This document shows, piece after piece, positions 16,818-26,091 of a stretch of DNA of 64,000 nucleotides. The position numbers and the translations under genes are program-made. Within the stretch, counting starts at the first letter, position 1; every line of letters starts with the position of its first letter. The stretch is from assembly GCA_903934295.1 (NCBI GenBank), contig CAIZNI010000020.1, positions 248,001-312,000 of the forward strand. The letters are read 5' to 3'. Source of the stretch: an uncultured beta proteobacterium. Its GTDB lineage: Bacteria; Pseudomonadota; Gammaproteobacteria; Burkholderiales; Burkholderiaceae_E. Under the pieces are notes generated by a model that saw only the letters and a program-made list of their open reading frames with translations, searched no databases and was not told where the DNA came from.

Positions 16818-17710
16818 GCGCCGCATCTGCACGCATCGGCGTGATCGGTCTGGGCATCATGGGCGGCACGATGGCGCGCGCCCTGCGCCGGGCGGGGCAT
16901 GCGGTGAGCGGCCATGACCCCCTCGCCTCACCGCGCCAGCGCTGCCGCCGGGCGGGCGTGAGCGCGCCCGGCAGCAATGCCGCGGTCGCCCGCCAGTCGG
17001 ACATCCTGCTGCTGTCGCTGCCGAGCGTGGCGGCGCTGGAGGCGGTGGTGACCGAACTGGCGACGGTGCCCTGCGAGGGACGGCGTCAGCTGGTGATCGA
17101 GACCAGCACCCTGCCCCTGGCCGACAAGCAGCGCGCCGCCGCGGCGCTGCGCCGTCAGGGTCGGCTGATGCTGGATGCGCCGATCAGCGGCACCGCCACG
17201 CCGGCGCCGCAGGCCAACTGGATCATGTACCTCAGCGGGCCGGTGGCGGCCTGCCGACAGGCCGCAGCCGTGGTCAGCGCCTTCACGCTCAAGGCGCCAC
17301 GGGTGGGCGCCTTCGGGGCGGGCATGCAGCTGAAGATCGCGGCCAACCATCTCGTGGCGATCTACAACGTGGCCTATGCCGAGATGGTCGGCCTGTGCCG
17401 GCGCATGGGGCTCGACCCCGCCGTGGCGCTCGAGCACATGGGCGCGAGCCCCTACATCGGTACCGGACTGATGGGCCTGCGCATGCCGATGATGATCCGG
17501 CGCGACTACCTGCCGGCGACCATGAAGGTCTCAGTCTGGCAGAAGGACATGCAGGTGATCGGCGACACGGCCCGGGCGGTGGACTGCCCGACGCCGCTCT
17601 TCAACGCCTGCGCCGCGATCTACACCTCGGCGATGGCGCTCGGACTGGGCGAGCAGGACACAGCGGCCGCCGCCGAGGTGCTGGCCGTCCTGGGCGGGGA
17701 GCGCCGCTGA
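16814..17710 (+). CDS. NAD(P)-dependent beta-hydroxyacid dehydrogenase-like protein
   Basis: 6-phosphogluconate dehydrogenase-like enzyme of 298 aa, in the 3-hydroxyisobutyrate dehydrogenase group. The dinucleotide motif GVIGLGIMGG is at residue 9. DAPISGTATPAPQANWIMYLSG is the substrate-binding strand (usual DAPVSGG), and GAFGAGMQLKIAANHLVAI holds the catalytic lysine. The ATG at 16814 overlaps the deacetylase stop by 4 bp. With the deacetylase-like protein and the TRAP importer downstream it forms a likely uptake-and-oxidation set for an unknown hydroxyacid or amide. Confidence 0.83.
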   Translation: MSAASARIGVIGLGIMGGTMARALRRAGHAVSGHDPLASPRQRCRRAGVSAPGSNAAVARQSDILLLSLPSVAALEAVVTELATVPCEGRRQLVIETSTLPLADKQRAAAALRRQGRLMLDAPISGTATPAPQANWIMYLSGPVAACRQAAAVVSAFTLKAPRVGAFGAGMQLKIAANHLVAIYNVAYAEMVGLCRRMGLDPAVALEHMGASPYIGTGLMGLRMPMMIRRDYLPATMKVSVWQKDMQVIGDTARAVDCPTPLFNACAAIYTSAMALGLGEQDTAAAAEVLAVLGGERR

Positions 17711-17958
17711 CGGACGATGCCGTCGGCCCCCGTCCGCCCCGAGCAGGTGCATGCCGCCGCACCGCCATCGGCACACGGCGGCGCCGGACCCGCAGGACCT
17801 GCACCAATCTCGTCGAGCCAACGCCGACGCGAGCGTCCCGGCCGCCCGGATCGCCTCGCCGGCGAGTTGGCATGGTCCTTGCTGACGGCATGCATCTCCC
17901 TGTCCACCTGCCATCCCGGGCCCACCGCGGCCCGCCCGACCCCCTCCAGGAGCGCTCC

Positions 17959-19053
17959 ATGTCCGAAATCCGCCGTCGTCGTTTCCTCGCCGGAGCCGCC
18001 CTCGCCGGCGGCTCGATCGGCGCGCCCGCCATCGTGCGTGCGCAGGGCCGCAGCGTCTTCAACTGGAAGATGACCAGCGCCTACGTGAAAGGCTCGCCGT
18101 TCTACATGGACGGGCCGGGCAGCGCGACCGACCTCGCGCGGCGCATCCGCGAGATGTCCGACGGCCGGCTCAATATCCAGGTGTTCGGGGCCGGCGAGCT
18201 GGTGCCCGCCTTCGAGGGCTTCGACGCGGTGCGCGCCGGCACGGTGGAGATGAACCATGCCAACAGCTACTTCTGGACCGGCAAGACCTTCGCGGCTCAG
18301 TACTTCACCGCGGTGCCCTTCGGGATGAACTTCCAGGGCATGAACGGCTGGCTCTACGACGGCGGCGGCCAGCAGCTCTGGAACGAGGTCTACGAGCCGT
18401 TCGGGATGATCGCGCTGCCCTGCGGCAACACCGGCGTGCAGATGAGCGGCTGGTTCAAGAAGGAGATCAACTCGGTCGCCGACCTCAAGGGCCTGAAGAT
18501 GCGCATCCCCGGGCTGGCCGGCCGTGTCTACGCCAATCTCGGCGTCGACGTGAAGGTGCTGCCCGGCGGCGAAATCTTCCCGGCCCTCGAACGCGGCGTC
18601 ATCGACGCGGCCGAGTTCGTCGGCCCGTTCCAGGACCGGCGCCTGGGCCTGCACAAGGCCGCAAAGTTCTACTACACGACCGGCTGGCACGAGTCGGCCA
18701 CCGTCTCGGAGCTGCTCATCAACAAGGCCGCGTGGCAGAAGCTGCCCAAGGACCTGCAGTCGATCGTCGAGAACGCCGCCGCCGCCTGCAACGTGATCAG
18801 CGAGGGCTGGTGCCAGCGCAACAACTCCGATGCGATGGAGGACCTGATCCGGAACCAGAAGGTCGTCGCGCGCCCGCTGCCCGACTCGGTGATCAAGGCG
18901 CTGCGCGAGGAGACCGGCAAGGTGCTCGCCGAGGCGATCGCCAAGGACCCGCTGACCAAGAAGGTGCACGAGTCGTACTTCGCGTTCAAGGCGAAGTTCG
19001 ACCGCTGGTCCGAGATCAGCGAGGAGCAGTACCACGTCAAGGTCCGCGGCTGA
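17959..19053 (+). CDS. dctP: TRAP transporter substrate-binding protein
   Basis: Periplasmic receptor of 364 aa of the TRAP (DctP/TakP) family. The N-terminus MSEIRRRRFLAGAALAGG carries a Tat-type RRRR-FL motif and an Ala-rich signal, ending near RAQG. Ligand-binding hallmarks include the helix NSVADLKGLKMRIPG with the conserved Arg that contacts the carboxylate, and GGEIFPALERGVIDAAEFVGP. AGGAG lies ahead of the ATG. It opens a three-gene dctP-dctQ-dctM run with 13-bp and overlapping junctions. The TakP-like pattern suggests a 2-oxoacid or hydroxyacid ligand. Confidence 0.92.
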   Translation: MSEIRRRRFLAGAALAGGSIGAPAIVRAQGRSVFNWKMTSAYVKGSPFYMDGPGSATDLARRIREMSDGRLNIQVFGAGELVPAFEGFDAVRAGTVEMNHANSYFWTGKTFAAQYFTAVPFGMNFQGMNGWLYDGGGQQLWNEVYEPFGMIALPCGNTGVQMSGWFKKEINSVADLKGLKMRIPGLAGRVYANLGVDVKVLPGGEIFPALERGVIDAAEFVGPFQDRRLGLHKAAKFYYTTGWHESATVSELLINKAAWQKLPKDLQSIVENAAAACNVISEGWCQRNNSDAMEDLIRNQKVVARPLPDSVIKALREETGKVLAEAIAKDPLTKKVHESYFAFKAKFDRWSEISEEQYHVKVRG

Positions 19054-19066
19054 CCGGGGCCGCCGG

Positions 19067-19588
19067 ATGCGAACGACCCTGCGCCGCACCGCCCGCGCGA
19101 TCGAGGCGCTGATCGACACGGCCGGCCGCCTCACGCTCTGGCTGGCGCTCGCGATGATCGCGCTGGTGGCGGTCAACGTGCTGCTGCGCTACACGATGAG
19201 CCTGGGCTCGGTGTGGGCGCAGGAGCTCGAATGGCACCTGCTCGCCGCGATGATCATGCTGGGCATCGGGCACGCGCTGCAACGGGGCGAGGACGTCCGG
19301 GTCGACCTGTTCTACGCGCGCTACGGCCCGCGCGCCCGCTGGTGGGTCGACCTGGCGTCGCTGCTGCTGCTGCTGGCAATCGCGCTGCTGCTGCTCAAAC
19401 TGTCGCTCGGCTACGTCGCCCAGTCGTGGGGCGTGGCCGAGCGCTCCGCCGACCCGGGCGGGATACCGTGGCGCTGGGCGGTGAAGTCGCTGATTCCCCT
19501 GGGCTTCGGCCTGGTCGTCCTGCATGCGGTGGCCGCGACGATCCGCATGCTGCTCGGCGAGCCCGCGCAGGAGGCGGCCCGTGGCTGA
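19067..19588 (+). CDS. dctQ: TRAP transporter small permease
   Basis: Four-helix membrane protein of 173 aa (DctQ). The first helix LTLWLALAMIALVAVNVLLRY and WAQELEWHLLAAMIMLGIGHALQRGEDVRVDLFYAR are the family's signature. It pairs with the large permease to form the transport core. It starts 13 bp after the receptor gene and overlaps dctM by 8 bp. Confidence 0.92.
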   Translation: MRTTLRRTARAIEALIDTAGRLTLWLALAMIALVAVNVLLRYTMSLGSVWAQELEWHLLAAMIMLGIGHALQRGEDVRVDLFYARYGPRARWWVDLASLLLLLAIALLLLKLSLGYVAQSWGVAERSADPGGIPWRWAVKSLIPLGFGLVVLHAVAATIRMLLGEPAQEAARG

Positions 19589-20906
19589 CCTGTCGACCTT
19601 GGCGATCCTGATGGTGGTCGCCTTCTTCGTGCTGCTGATGATCGGCATCCCGGTGGCGGTCTCGCTCGCCACCGTCGGCTTCGTCTTCGGATACATCGGC
19701 TTTGGCGACTCGCTGTTCAACCTGCTGCCGGCGCGCGTCTACGGCGTGGTGGCGGGCTACCAGTGGATGTCGATCCCGCTGTTCGTGTTCATGGGCGTGA
19801 TGCTCGAGAAGTCACGGCTGGCCGACGACCTGCTCGACGTGATGGGGCACCTCGCCGGGGGCGTGCGCGGCGGCATGGGGGTGGGGATCATCCTGTTCGG
19901 CGTGCTGATGGGCGCCACCACCGGCATCGTGGGCGCCACGGTGATCACGCTCGGCCTGCTGACGCTGCCCACGCTGATCCGGCGCGGCTACGACAAGAGC
20001 GTCGCGTGCGGCGCGATCTGCGCGTCCGGCACGCTCGGCCAGATCATCCCGCCCAGCCTGATCCTGATCCTGCTCGCCGACATCATGCAGCTGTCGGTCG
20101 GCACGCTGTTCGCGGCGGCGGTCATTCCGGGTCTGCTGCTGTCGGCGGTCTACATCATCTACCTGCTCGTGCTCGGGATGGTGAAGCCCGAACTGATGCC
20201 GCCGATCCCCGTGGAGGAGCGCAGCCGGGTCAGCCGCTCCGAGCTCGCGCGCCGCTTCTGGAAGGTGGTCGTGCCGCCGATCGCGCTGGTGGTCGCGGTG
20301 CTCGGCTCGATCGTCGGCGGCGTCGCAGCGCCGACCGAGGCCGCGTCGATGGGTGCGGTCGGCTCGGTGCTGATCACGCTGATCTCCGGGCGCTTCAGGC
20401 TCGACGTGCTCAAGCAGGTCGCCCTCGAGACCGGCAAGATCACCGCGGTCATGATGTTCATCCTGATCGGCGCGCAAGTGTTCGCGCTGGCGTTTCGCGG
20501 CCTGCACGGCGAGGACGTGATCACGCGGCTGTTCGAGTGGCTGCCGGGCGGGGTGAACGCCGACATCTGGTTCATGATGGCGCTGATCTTCGTGCTCGGC
20601 TTCTTCATCGAGTGGATCGAGATCAGCTACATCGCGGTGCCGCTGTTCCTGCCCGTCCTGCTGGCGCAGGGCGTGGATCCGGTGTGGCTCGCGATCCTCA
20701 TCACGGTCAACCTGCAGTCCTCGTTCCTCACGCCGCCGTTCGGCTGGGCACTCTTCTACCTCAAGGGCGTGGCGCCGCCCGAGGTGACGATCAAGGACAT
20801 CTACAAGGGCGTCGTGCCCTTCATCCTGCTGCAGGGCATCACGCTGGTCCTGGTCTTCCTCTACCCGCAGCTGGCGCTGTGGCTGCCGAAGCTCATCGGT
20901 TGGTGA
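19581..20906 (+). CDS. dctM: TRAP transporter large permease
   Basis: Twelve-helix sodium-coupled permease of 441 aa (DctM). The start is GTG at 19581, giving ADLSTLAILMVVAFFVLLMIGIPVAVSL. Family features include GVLMGATTGIVGATVITLGLLTLPTLIRRGYDK, SGTLGQIIPPSLILI (helical hairpin), and the C-terminal SFLTPPFGWALFYLKGVAPPE. It overlaps dctQ by 8 bp and completes the importer. No regulator is adjacent. Confidence 0.93.
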   Translation: MADLSTLAILMVVAFFVLLMIGIPVAVSLATVGFVFGYIGFGDSLFNLLPARVYGVVAGYQWMSIPLFVFMGVMLEKSRLADDLLDVMGHLAGGVRGGMGVGIILFGVLMGATTGIVGATVITLGLLTLPTLIRRGYDKSVACGAICASGTLGQIIPPSLILILLADIMQLSVGTLFAAAVIPGLLLSAVYIIYLLVLGMVKPELMPPIPVEERSRVSRSELARRFWKVVVPPIALVVAVLGSIVGGVAAPTEAASMGAVGSVLITLISGRFRLDVLKQVALETGKITAVMMFILIGAQVFALAFRGLHGEDVITRLFEWLPGGVNADIWFMMALIFVLGFFIEWIEISYIAVPLFLPVLLAQGVDPVWLAILITVNLQSSFLTPPFGWALFYLKGVAPPEVTIKDIYKGVVPFILLQGITLVLVFLYPQLALWLPKLIGW

Positions 20907-21106
20907 CCGATGCATGCCCGGTTGCCCCCAGTCTCCGGATCGACGTCAAGCGCGCAGTAGACGCCGTTGGAGCTCCACTTGAGCGAAGGTTCAGCCTGAC
21001 CTTCGAGGCTCATGCGGGATTTGGCGAAGCACTCAACACCTTGCGGCAGTGCAGTTCCAGACTGAATCTTGGTCAGCGTTCTTGCCGTAAAGGGGCCTGT
21101 CGGCTC
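20907..21106. other. Non-coding spacer before the hipBA control region
   Basis: No gene is supported between the TRAP operon and the HipBA control elements. It contains one short inverted repeat (GAAGGT...ACCTTC near 20985-21004), which could help end the TRAP transcript. Base composition falls from GC-rich to more AT-rich toward 21200, consistent with a junction of foreign DNA. Confidence 0.4.
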
Positions 21107-21132
21107 CTAACGGATATCCTCCTGTCCGTTAG
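21107..21132. promoter_or_regulatory. Palindromic operator upstream of hipBA
   Basis: CTAACGGA (21107-21114) and TCCGTTAG (21125-21132) form a perfect 8-bp inverted repeat with a 10-bp spacer, upstream of the putative promoter. HipB proteins of E. coli bind inverted TATCC sites; here TATCC appears inside the left half as GGATATCC. It is an inferred binding site of the HipB-like repressor. Confidence 0.5.
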
Positions 21133-21145
21133 ACTCAGGCAAAAG

Positions 21146-21215
21146 CTGACTTTTCGCGCCACAGCGATTATCATGCTGTCTATTAAGTGTCGTTTTGAAT
21201 ATCAAGAGACAGTAT
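21146..21215 (+). promoter_or_regulatory. hipBA promoter and second operator
   Basis: CTGACT (21146-21151) and TATCAT (21169-21174) with 17 bp between are a plausible sigma-70 promoter. A second inverted repeat overlaps and follows it: ATGCTGTCT (21173-21181) and AGACAGTAT (21207-21215), eight of nine paired bases. Its right arm runs into the hipB start codon. Repression from this site would block both transcription and translation starts. Confidence 0.5.
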
Positions 21216-21570
21216 GTTGGACTTCAGCTTCGCAACCGCTGATGAAATCGCTCAGGAATTGGCCAGCCGACTAAAGGCTGCCCGTCTGGCACAGGGGCTT
21301 CAGCAGTCGGAGTTGGCGCTGCGAGCCGGCGTGTCTGCGGGCACGGTCAAGGCGCTGGAGAAGAAGGGCCAGAGCACCGTGGCCTCGTTGATTCGCGTGG
21401 TGCAGGCGCTAGGGCTGACCCAGGACCTGCAGCGCGCATTCGTGCTGGAGGTCCGCTCGATTGCTCAGATGGAGCAGGCCCAGCGTGCGCAGCGCCAGCG
21501 GGCGCCACGCAAGCCCGGGGCCGCGGGTGGCGCTGCCAGTTCCGGCAGCGTGCGGAACACCAAGGCCTGA
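21214..21570 (+). CDS. hipB: HipB-like HTH antitoxin
   Basis: XRE-type DNA-binding protein of 118 aa. The helix-turn-helix is visible as RLAQGLQQSELALRAGVSAGTVKALEKKGQSTVASLIRVVQALG (residues 25-68). The tail is basic and rich in Arg, Gln and Gly. It represses its own operon and neutralises HipA. The stop is 3 bp before the hipA ATG. The two palindromes upstream are its likely sites. Confidence 0.86.
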   Translation: MLDFSFATADEIAQELASRLKAARLAQGLQQSELALRAGVSAGTVKALEKKGQSTVASLIRVVQALGLTQDLQRAFVLEVRSIAQMEQAQRAQRQRAPRKPGAAGGAASSGSVRNTKA

Positions 21571-21573
21571 CTC

Positions 21574-22800
21574 ATGAAGAAGATTTCCGTCTACTACGAA
21601 GGCTGGGGAGAGCGTTGGCTGCTGGGCACGCTGGCCGATGATGGTCAGCGCCTGCTCTTCGAGTATTCCGCCGAAGCGCTGCATCAAGGATTGGAGCTGT
21701 CGCCCCGGAATCTGGCCCTGCGCGCACTTGCCTATGGCGACTTCCCCGCCCACCAGATGCGCCTGCCCGGGCTCGTGGCGGATGCCCTGCCCGATGGCTG
21801 GGGGCTGCTGTTGATGGACCGGCTGTTTCGCAAGAATGGCCGCGATCCCGCCAGCGTCTCACCGTTGGACCGGTTGGCCTTCATCAATGGCCGCGCGCTC
21901 GGGGCGCTGACCTTCGAGCCCTCGCAGAAGATGGACCTGCCGGCCGAGGACGTGCAACTGCTGGCGTTGGCCCAGCAGGCCCGGGTGATCATTGCGGGCA
22001 GGGACAGTGACGCGCTGCGGGCCCTGGCTGTGATGGGCGGCTCGCCCCATGGTGCGCGTCCCAAAGTCCTGGTGCACTACAACCCGGCCACCGGTTTCAT
22101 GAGCACCACCCCGTTCGAGGGCTCCGCGGCATGGCTGGTGAAGTTCCAGGCCCAGGACGAGCACAAGGAGGTCTGCGCCATCGAGGCGCTGTATGCGGAA
22201 CTCGCCGGCGCGATCGGCCTCGACATGCCAGCGACCCGCTACTTCGACCTGGACAAGAAGCTTGCGGGCTTTGGCATCGAGCGCTTCGACGTGGAAGACG
22301 GGATGCGCGTGCCGGTGCACACCCTCGCGGGGCTCATGCAGGCGAACTTCCGCCTGCCCTCGTCGGTGGACTACCTCACCTTCCTGCGTGCGACGCGGTT
22401 CTTCACCCGCAGCCAGGTCGAGGTGGACAAGGCGTTCGAGCGCGCCGTGTTCAACGCAGTGTTCAACAACCGCGACGACCATGCGAAGAACCTCTCCTAC
22501 CGGATGGGGCGGGACCGCGCCTGGCGGCTCGCGCCGGGCTACGACCTGACGTACTGCGAAGGGCCGGGTGGCGAGCATCAGATGGACGTCTGTGGCGAAG
22601 GCCGCCACATCACGCGCGCCAATCTGCTGGACCTTGCGCGGCGAGGTGGCGTTGATGCCGCTTTCGCACAGGCCGCGATGGACCGGGCATTGGCCGTGGC
22701 GCAAACCTTTACCGTGAGCGCGAAGCGCCACGCGATTCGGCCTGCGACGGTGAAGACCCTGCGTGCGGCCATCGAAGCGAACCAGCGACGCATGGCCTGA
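21574..22800 (+). CDS. hipA: HipA-like serine/threonine kinase toxin
   Basis: Toxin kinase of 408 aa. In E. coli HipA phosphorylates glutamyl-tRNA synthetase and triggers persistence. The catalytic loop is NNRDDHAKNLSYR (Asp near residue 307) and the metal-binding motif is APGYDLTY. The Gly-rich loop is MGGSPHGARPKVLV, which holds the serine position where family members autophosphorylate. The N-terminal HipA_N domain is clear (VADALPDGWGLLLMDRL). All key residues are present, so the toxin should be active. The paired antitoxin sits directly upstream. Confidence 0.93.
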   Translation: MKKISVYYEGWGERWLLGTLADDGQRLLFEYSAEALHQGLELSPRNLALRALAYGDFPAHQMRLPGLVADALPDGWGLLLMDRLFRKNGRDPASVSPLDRLAFINGRALGALTFEPSQKMDLPAEDVQLLALAQQARVIIAGRDSDALRALAVMGGSPHGARPKVLVHYNPATGFMSTTPFEGSAAWLVKFQAQDEHKEVCAIEALYAELAGAIGLDMPATRYFDLDKKLAGFGIERFDVEDGMRVPVHTLAGLMQANFRLPSSVDYLTFLRATRFFTRSQVEVDKAFERAVFNAVFNNRDDHAKNLSYRMGRDRAWRLAPGYDLTYCEGPGGEHQMDVCGEGRHITRANLLDLARRGGVDAAFAQAAMDRALAVAQTFTVSAKRHAIRPATVKTLRAAIEANQRRMA

Positions 22801-22866
22801 GCATGCTCGAAGGTCCACGGCTGCCGCATCGCGCCCATCAAGGGCCTTGCCGAGCCTGCAGTGGCG

Positions 22867-25800
22867 CTATCGCGACAGGGGGTCGGGCGCAGCCGCGGGC
22901 GCATCGACGCGCCGCCCGCGCCGCCTCACCCACCGCCCGATGCGCGCCAGATCGTCGACATAGGTGAACACCGCCGGCACCACCAGCAGCGACAGCAGCG
23001 TCGAGGTCACCAGCCCGCCGATCACCGCGATCGCCATCGGTGCGCGAAAGCTCGGGTCACCGGCGAAGCCGAGTGCGATCGGCAGCATGCCGGCGCCCAT
23101 CGCGATCGTCGTCATCACAATCGGGCGCGCCCGCTTGTGGCAGGCGTCGACCAGCGCGTCGAAACGGCTCATCGACTGGCGGCGCGCAACGATCGCGTAC
23201 TCGACCAGCAGGATCGAGTTCTTCGTCACCACGCCCATGAGCATCAGCAGCCCGATCAGCGACGGCATCGAAAAACTCTTGCCGGTCACGAGCAGCAGCA
23301 CGAACGCGCCGCCGATCGACAGCGGCAGCGCTGCCAGAATGGTCAGCGGCTGCAGGAAGTCCTTGAAGAGCAGCACCAGCACCATGTAGATGCAGAGCAC
23401 GCCGATGCCCATTGCGAGCGCGAAGCTGCCGAACAGGGCCTGCATCTCCTGCGTGTCGCCCTGCTCGGCGATCCGCACGCCGGGCGGCAGGCTGTTGAGC
23501 GAGGGCAGTTTCATCGCGGCCTCGTAGACCTCGCCGAGCTGACGCCCCGCAAGCTCGACGTCGAGCGTGACGTTGCGGCTGCGGTTGAGCCGGTCGATCT
23601 GCGCCGGGCCGCTGTCGATGCCGATCGAGGCGACGTTGCCCAGCATCACCGGGCCGTTGCGACCGGGCACGGTGAGGCGCCCGATCGCCGCAAGGTCGGC
23701 CCGCACGGCATCGGGCAGCTTCACGCGGATCGGCACCTGGCGCTCGGAAAGGTTGAGCTTGGGCAGGCCGATGTCGTAGTCGCCCGCGGTCGCGACGCGC
23801 ACGGTCTCGGCGATGCCCGCAGCGGTCACGCCGAGGTCGGCGGCGCGCGCGAAGTCGGGCCGCACGATGATTTCGGGGCGCACCAGGCTCGCCGAGGAAC
23901 TGACATTGCCGATGCCGGGCAGCGTGCGCAGGTCGCGCTCGACATCGCGCGCCGCCAGGGCGAGCGCGGCCGGGTCCTCGCTGCGCAGCACGAGCTGCAT
24001 CTTCACGCCGGTGTCCTGCGGGCCGACGGTCAGCCGCACGCCCGCCACCCCCGCCAGCCGCGCGCGGATCGCCGTCTCGACCGCCTGCTGCGTGCCCGGG
24101 CGCTCGTCGCGGTGCGCGAGCATGACGGTCATCACCGCCTTGCGCGCCTCGGGCGCGGCGCCCACCGCGAAGACGTCGCCGCTGGCACCGCCGCCAATCG
24201 AGCTGAAGACCCGCTTGACCTCGGGAACGCCGGCGAGCAACGTGCGCACGCGCTCGGCGGCGTCGAGGGTCTCCTGCAGCGTGCTGCCCGGGGGCAATTC
24301 GACGCCGACCAGCGTCTGAGCGCGGTCGGCTGGCGGCACGAAGCCGGTCGGCAACAACGGCACCAGCGCGATCGAGCCGGCGAAGAAGGCGAACGACAGC
24401 AGCGCGGTGATCAGGCGGTGATGCAGGCACCAACGGACCATCCGCAGGTAGCTGCGCATGACGAACCCATCTGCCGACTCGTCAATCGGCGAGACGGCGG
24501 CGGGGCCGATCGCGTCGTGGTGAGCCGGGGCGGGCATGACGGCGGCGGGCATGACGGCGGCAGGCATGACTGCGGCGGGCACGACTGCAGCAGGACCGGC
24601 TGCGCGCGCCCGTGCGACCTTCGGCTTGAGCAGGTACGCCGCCATCATCGGCGTGAGCAGCCGGGCGACGACCAGAGACGCGAGGATCGCCAGCACCGCC
24701 GTCCAGCCGAACTGCTTGAAGAATTTGCCGGGAATGCCGGCCATGAACGCGGTGGGCAGGAACACCGCCACCAGCGCAAAGGTGGTCGCCACCACCGCCA
24801 GCCCGATCTCGTCGGCCGCCTCCATCGCCGCCTGGTACGGGCTCTTGCCCATGTGCAGGTGGCGCTCGATGTTCTCGATCTCGACGATCGCGTCATCCAC
24901 CAGGATGCCGACCACCAGCGCCATCGACAGCAGCGTGACCGTGTTCAGCGTGAAGCCGAACAGGTGGATGCCCAGGAATGCAGGGATCACCGACAGTGGC
25001 AGCGCCGCGGCGCTGATCAGCGTGGCGCGCCAGTCGCGCAGGAACGCCCACACCACGATCACCGCGAGCAGGCCGCCCTCGTAGAGCAGGTGCATCGACG
25101 CATCGAAGTCCTCGCGCACCGGGGCGGCGTTGTCGATCGCCTTGGTGAAGGCGATGTTCGGATGCGCGGCGGCGAGTTCGTCGACCGCCGCCCGAACGCC
25201 GTCGGCGATCGCGAGTTCGCTCGCGCCGCGGGTGCGCATGATCTCGACGGCGACCGCCGGACGGCCGTCGAGCAGTGCGATCGAGCGGCGCTCGGCGATG
25301 GTGTCGGTGACCGTGGCCAGCTGCCCCAGCCGGATCCGCCGGCCGTCACCCAGCGGCAACTCCAGGCGCTCGAGCTCAGCCGCGCTCGAGACGGTGGCAA
25401 TGGTGCGGACGGCCTGCTCAGCACCGCCCACGTCGCCGCGACCGCCCGGCGCCTCCTGCTGCACGAGCTTGAGCCGGCGCGAGACGTCGACGGCGGCGAC
25501 GCCGAGCGCCGCCATCTTCGCGGCGTCGAGCTCGATGCGGACCTCACGGCTCACACCGCCCAGCCGCTTGACCTGCCCGACACCCGGCACATTCAGCAGG
25601 CGCTTGGACACCGTGTTGTCGATGAGCCAGGACAGCGCCTCCTCGTCGAGCCGGTCGCTCGCGACGGTGTAAGTGACCACCGGCCGGCCGGCGGTCGAGG
25701 CCTTCGAGACCGCCGGGTCGCGCAGGTCTGCGGGCAGGTCGGCCCGCACGCGGCTGATCGCGTCGCGCACCTCGTTGACCGCGTCGGACGCGTTCTTCTC

Positions 25801-26091
25801 GAGGATGAACTCGATCGTCACGCTGACCTGACCGTCGAGAATCCGGGTGTAGAGGTTCTTCACGCCCTGCAGCGTGGCCACCGCGTTCTCGAGCTTGCGC
25901 GCAACCTCGGTCTCGAGCTGCGCGGGCGCGGCACCCGGCAGGCTCGCATCGACAGTGACGATCGGCAGCTCGATGTCGGGGAAGTCCTGCACGCCCATCG
26001 CGCGAAAGCTCAGCACCCCCGCCAGCGTCAACAGGATGAAGAGCAGGATCGCCGGAATCGGATTGCGGATCGACAGTGAGGAGAAGTTCAC
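22867..26091 (-). CDS. RND multidrug efflux permease (HAE1 type)
   Basis: Inner-membrane proton antiporter of 1074 aa. The N-terminus SIRNPIPAILLFILLTLAGVLSFRAMGVQDFPDIELP opens the first helix, and TM4 carries the proton-relay pair in VVGILVDDAIVEIENIERH. Two large periplasmic loops flank two six-helix halves, and GVVTKNSILLVEYA marks the second half. A cytoplasmic loop near residues 500-520 carries a short MPAAV repeat. The start overlaps the adaptor stop (ATGA). It is the last gene of a tetR-outer membrane-adaptor-permease operon. Confidence 0.95.
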   Translation of the reverse strand: MNFSSLSIRNPIPAILLFILLTLAGVLSFRAMGVQDFPDIELPIVTVDASLPGAAPAQLETEVARKLENAVATLQGVKNLYTRILDGQVSVTIEFILEKNASDAVNEVRDAISRVRADLPADLRDPAVSKASTAGRPVVTYTVASDRLDEEALSWLIDNTVSKRLLNVPGVGQVKRLGGVSREVRIELDAAKMAALGVAAVDVSRRLKLVQQEAPGGRGDVGGAEQAVRTIATVSSAAELERLELPLGDGRRIRLGQLATVTDTIAERRSIALLDGRPAVAVEIMRTRGASELAIADGVRAAVDELAAAHPNIAFTKAIDNAAPVREDFDASMHLLYEGGLLAVIVVWAFLRDWRATLISAAALPLSVIPAFLGIHLFGFTLNTVTLLSMALVVGILVDDAIVEIENIERHLHMGKSPYQAAMEAADEIGLAVVATTFALVAVFLPTAFMAGIPGKFFKQFGWTAVLAILASLVVARLLTPMMAAYLLKPKVARARAAGPAAVVPAAVMPAAVMPAAVMPAPAHHDAIGPAAVSPIDESADGFVMRSYLRMVRWCLHHRLITALLSFAFFAGSIALVPLLPTGFVPPADRAQTLVGVELPPGSTLQETLDAAERVRTLLAGVPEVKRVFSSIGGGASGDVFAVGAAPEARKAVMTVMLAHRDERPGTQQAVETAIRARLAGVAGVRLTVGPQDTGVKMQLVLRSEDPAALALAARDVERDLRTLPGIGNVSSSASLVRPEIIVRPDFARAADLGVTAAGIAETVRVATAGDYDIGLPKLNLSERQVPIRVKLPDAVRADLAAIGRLTVPGRNGPVMLGNVASIGIDSGPAQIDRLNRSRNVTLDVELAGRQLGEVYEAAMKLPSLNSLPPGVRIAEQGDTQEMQALFGSFALAMGIGVLCIYMVLVLLFKDFLQPLTILAALPLSIGGAFVLLLVTGKSFSMPSLIGLLMLMGVVTKNSILLVEYAIVARRQSMSRFDALVDACHKRARPIVMTTIAMGAGMLPIALGFAGDPSFRAPMAIAVIGGLVTSTLLSLLVVPAVFTYVDDLARIGRWVRRRGRRVDAPAAAPDPLSR
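24533..24592. repeat. 15-bp tandem repeat inside the RND gene
   Basis: Four units close to GGCATGACGGCGGCG lie head to tail at 24533-24592. Fifteen bases are five codons, so the repeat preserves frame and encodes about four copies of a five-residue MPAAV-like string in a cytoplasmic loop. It varies by single bases between units. Confidence 0.85.

Noticed and set aside
22861-26079. Open frame of 1072 codons on the plus strand
   Set aside because: Mirror of the RND permease gene, with His/Arg/Asp-rich low-complexity translation only.
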